The translations under genes were made by a program, and so were the position numbers. Below, piece after piece: positions 61,778-64,000 of a stretch of 64,000 nt of DNA. This DNA is from Lepidodermella squamata. Taxonomy: Eukaryota > Gastrotricha. The stretch is from contig JBLDXI010000054.1 of assembly GCA_047495785.1 (NCBI GenBank), positions 2,542,001-2,606,000 of the forward strand. Reading direction: 5' to 3'. Every line of letters starts with the position of its first letter. Within the stretch, counting starts at the first letter, position 1. The notes under the pieces were generated by a model. That model ran no database searches. It saw only the letters and a list, made by a program, of their open reading frames with translations, and was not told the origin of the DNA.

Positions 61778-63399
61778 TCACCCCAAGCTTGGGAGCTGAG
61801 TGACAAATTTAACATTGAAATCGGACATAAGAGGAGAGAACGCAGCTGTTATGTCAATGATATTCGGCAATTTCATGCAATGAGATTGTTGTTTTCTAAA
61901 TAGGCTTGTTGCTGATCGGAAGAAGGCAAGCATTCCATACATCTTAGACAACCATTCATCGCCATTGGCCTTCTTTCTAGCATAACGCATCATAGCGATT
62001 TCGTAGCAGACTCCAAGTTGCTCGAATTGTTCGTCGTATGTCGGTTCGGAAAGATCTATGCAATTTTAAGAATATCGATACTGAAAATTCACTCGAAATA
62101 CTTTTACCTGGCTTCAAACATATCAATCCGCAAAAAAGGCCAAACTCCTCAATAGTCTGCATTGTTGCGGTCATCATCGCACCCGCTTGACGAGATAAGT
62201 CGATTATTTCATCGAAATGGTACGACATCGTTTTCAATACTTGAAGAGTCTCCACGTCAAGATGATCTAATCCGAATACGTTTGGCTCATTCTTCTCCAC
62301 GTTGTAGTACAGTGATAGCTGAGCCATTATTAACGGGAAATATGCCTGTAAGAACAGCCTTATTCGATCCTGGACGGGCAGTAGCAAAACACCGGGTAAA
62401 TTGTTGAAGAAACCAGCCACTGACTTGACATTGATTTCAAAAGCCTGTGCGCACAGCGAAACTCTGCTCTCGAGGCTCATGCCTATTTGGTATCGTATTT
62501 TCGGATACTTGCCGATTGGTGCTAGAAACGCCGTTAGTTCCGCTAAATGACGGACAAGACAACCAGAATTTGCAACAGGTGAGAACAGAAAATCATTCAA
62601 GTCCGTTGGCCCAACTATCTCGACTGCTTTGCGAAAGTCAGTTTTTGATAGCAGTGAAATTTCCATACATTTTGCTTCTACAAGCGGTAAAGGCGAGGCG
62701 GGGTGCGGATCATTGACGAATCTTGCCGGCTTCCTCTTTTGCGGTGGCATCAGAACTGTTCCGTCGTTCAGATTCTTTTTCAGTTTTGAAATGATTTCAA
62801 ATGCATCCCGCTTCCTGGCAGATTCGTAGGATCTCGTCATACCCGCGTCGATGCAGCGCTTGTATCGACATTTTTTGCAAATCGATTTTCGCGAGCAAGG
62901 GCCGATTTCGCCCTCTTTCCTCGAGCACTTGTATTTCTTATGAGATTCACGGCTTGTGGATCTGATAAAGAATAGTTTACAGCCATTGCAAGCTACGGCG
63001 CCGTAGTGGATTCCAGAACCTAGATAAAAGTATACATTGTTTTGTTTGGTATTTCAGCAATATCTTACTAGAACAACCGCATATTGAGCAAGGGATTTTC
63101 GCATAATCTATGCGTTTGCGGCGCAGACTTGGTAGATGGTCGTTGTCATCTGGATAGAGGTTCTCATTCTGGCAACGCTTTGCTACAACAATTTTGCAGA
63201 ATTCCAGTCGACAGAAACGACATTTTCTGTAGCTCGAAGCATCACTGCATTTGCATGTCTCGGGAGGTCCTCTTTTATTGCGGCAGTAAAATTTACGACA
63301 AGCGTCGCATAGGGATGGGTTTTGGCCGCAATCAAAGTCGCCGATGCTTGATTTAGAAGCTAAAGCTGAGCAAACTGAGCAAATTTCGTTCTCACCCAT
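61778..63399 (-). CDS. NR-16: divergent nuclear receptor with two DBDs
   Basis: Exons 63399-63069, 63019-62108 and 62055-61778 give 506 residues, both joins phase 1. DBD1: CSVC, LCDACRKFYCRNK, TCKC, RKCRFCRL, a full set of Cys and a CDACRK P-box. DBD2: CSICGCSS|SGIHYGAVACNGCKLFFIRS, then CSRKSICKKCRYKRC; both the P-box (CNGCKL) and FFIR in place of FFRR are unusual. LBD: DRIRLFLQAYFPLIMAQLSLYYN; C-terminus SPLMSDFNVKF. The short LBD intron (52 nt, GTAAAA donor) can be read through in a different frame, so an unspliced model would give a wrong tail. It is the rightmost and one of the most divergent members. Confidence 0.85.
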
Positions 63400-64000
63400 G
63401 AAAACATATAGTTTGTCTAAGGAAAATTTGACTCACTTATCATTTGAAACAATGGCATCGGCACGCTAACATTATGAGGAAAAGTTGAAGCTGAGTTTTT
63501 TTGCCCGAAATGTGCTCTCGGGCAAAAAATCACGTTGTAATGTTTGACGAGAACATGTTTCATGAGGATTACAAATTAGAAAAATAGCATGGATGAAATA
63601 AGATAGAGATACCAAAAATAGATACACAAAATAGAGTAGAGACATTTTGATCTCTGTTAGTGGCAAGGCACTTCAGGCTATTTTTCGCATGTTTACGATA
63701 ATTGCGCTCGAATTCGCACACAAGCCCAAATTCATATGCAGATCCCCAACATCTAATTTGGTTTTATGGAACTTTCTCACCATTGATAACTTAGATTTCC
63801 TGGAACTCGTAACACAAACTCGTAACACAAACTCGTAACCAGCCCTAATTTTTCGTTAATTTTGAAAAATAGTTCAACTCGGCTTTCAACACTCTAACTG
63901 CCAAAAATACACTGGCAGTGTATGTAACACTGCGAGATCGATATTTGGATCCAAATCCTGGGTCTGTCAAAAGTCCTTTTTCGGGTCAACGATGCGCCGT
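63400..64000. other. Right-end flank
   Basis: About 600 bp upstream of NR-16 contain its likely promoter and a short tandem repeat (CTCGTAACACAAA units at 63807-63838). No exon was recognised. Confidence 0.4.

Overview
The window looks like nuclear DNA of an invertebrate, most likely a nematode or close ecdysozoan. It is AT-rich, the genes carry many short introns (often 51-57 nt) with GTAAGT-like donors and TTTTCAG/TTTTTAG acceptors, and it encodes metazoan families: nuclear receptors, a GABA-B-type class C GPCR, and a LicD/fukutin-like membrane protein of a kind common in nematodes. The phylum is an inference; no rRNA or tRNA marker was seen.

Layout. 0-5.3 kb: a LicD-like type II membrane protein (minus), a divergent GABA-B-type 7TM receptor (plus) and a small secreted Cys-rich protein (minus). 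5.9-11.7 kb: two nuclear receptor genes (minus). 13.2-21.0 kb: two plus-strand genes of an unrecognised secreted family, built from two and three copies of a module of about 270 residues, each with a signal peptide and a hydrophobic C-terminal tail. 21.1-28.8 kb: two more receptor genes (minus). 28.8-34.1 kb: a gene-poor stretch with repeats. 34.5-63.4 kb: twelve tightly packed minus-strand receptor genes.

The main content is a tandem array of 16 nuclear receptor genes, called NR-1 to NR-16 here from left to right. Once exons are joined, each encodes two successive DNA-binding zinc-finger domains followed by one ligand-binding domain, the architecture known as 2DBD-NR. The first domain has a CEAC(R)K-type P-box, the second a CEGCKG/CDGCKI-type P-box. 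Almost every gene has an intron inside the first zinc finger of the second DBD. NR-5 to NR-14 form a recent expansion. In them the second finger of DBD1 has lost one cysteine and carries an invariant His that could replace it. NR-6 is broken by an 864-bp inverted-repeat element at a TA dinucleotide, and NR-12 carries a 1-nt frameshift, so the array shows birth and death of paralogues.

All exon joins below were made by hand from splice signals and phase arithmetic. Every proposed receptor CDS keeps frame across its joins, apart from the two lesions named.
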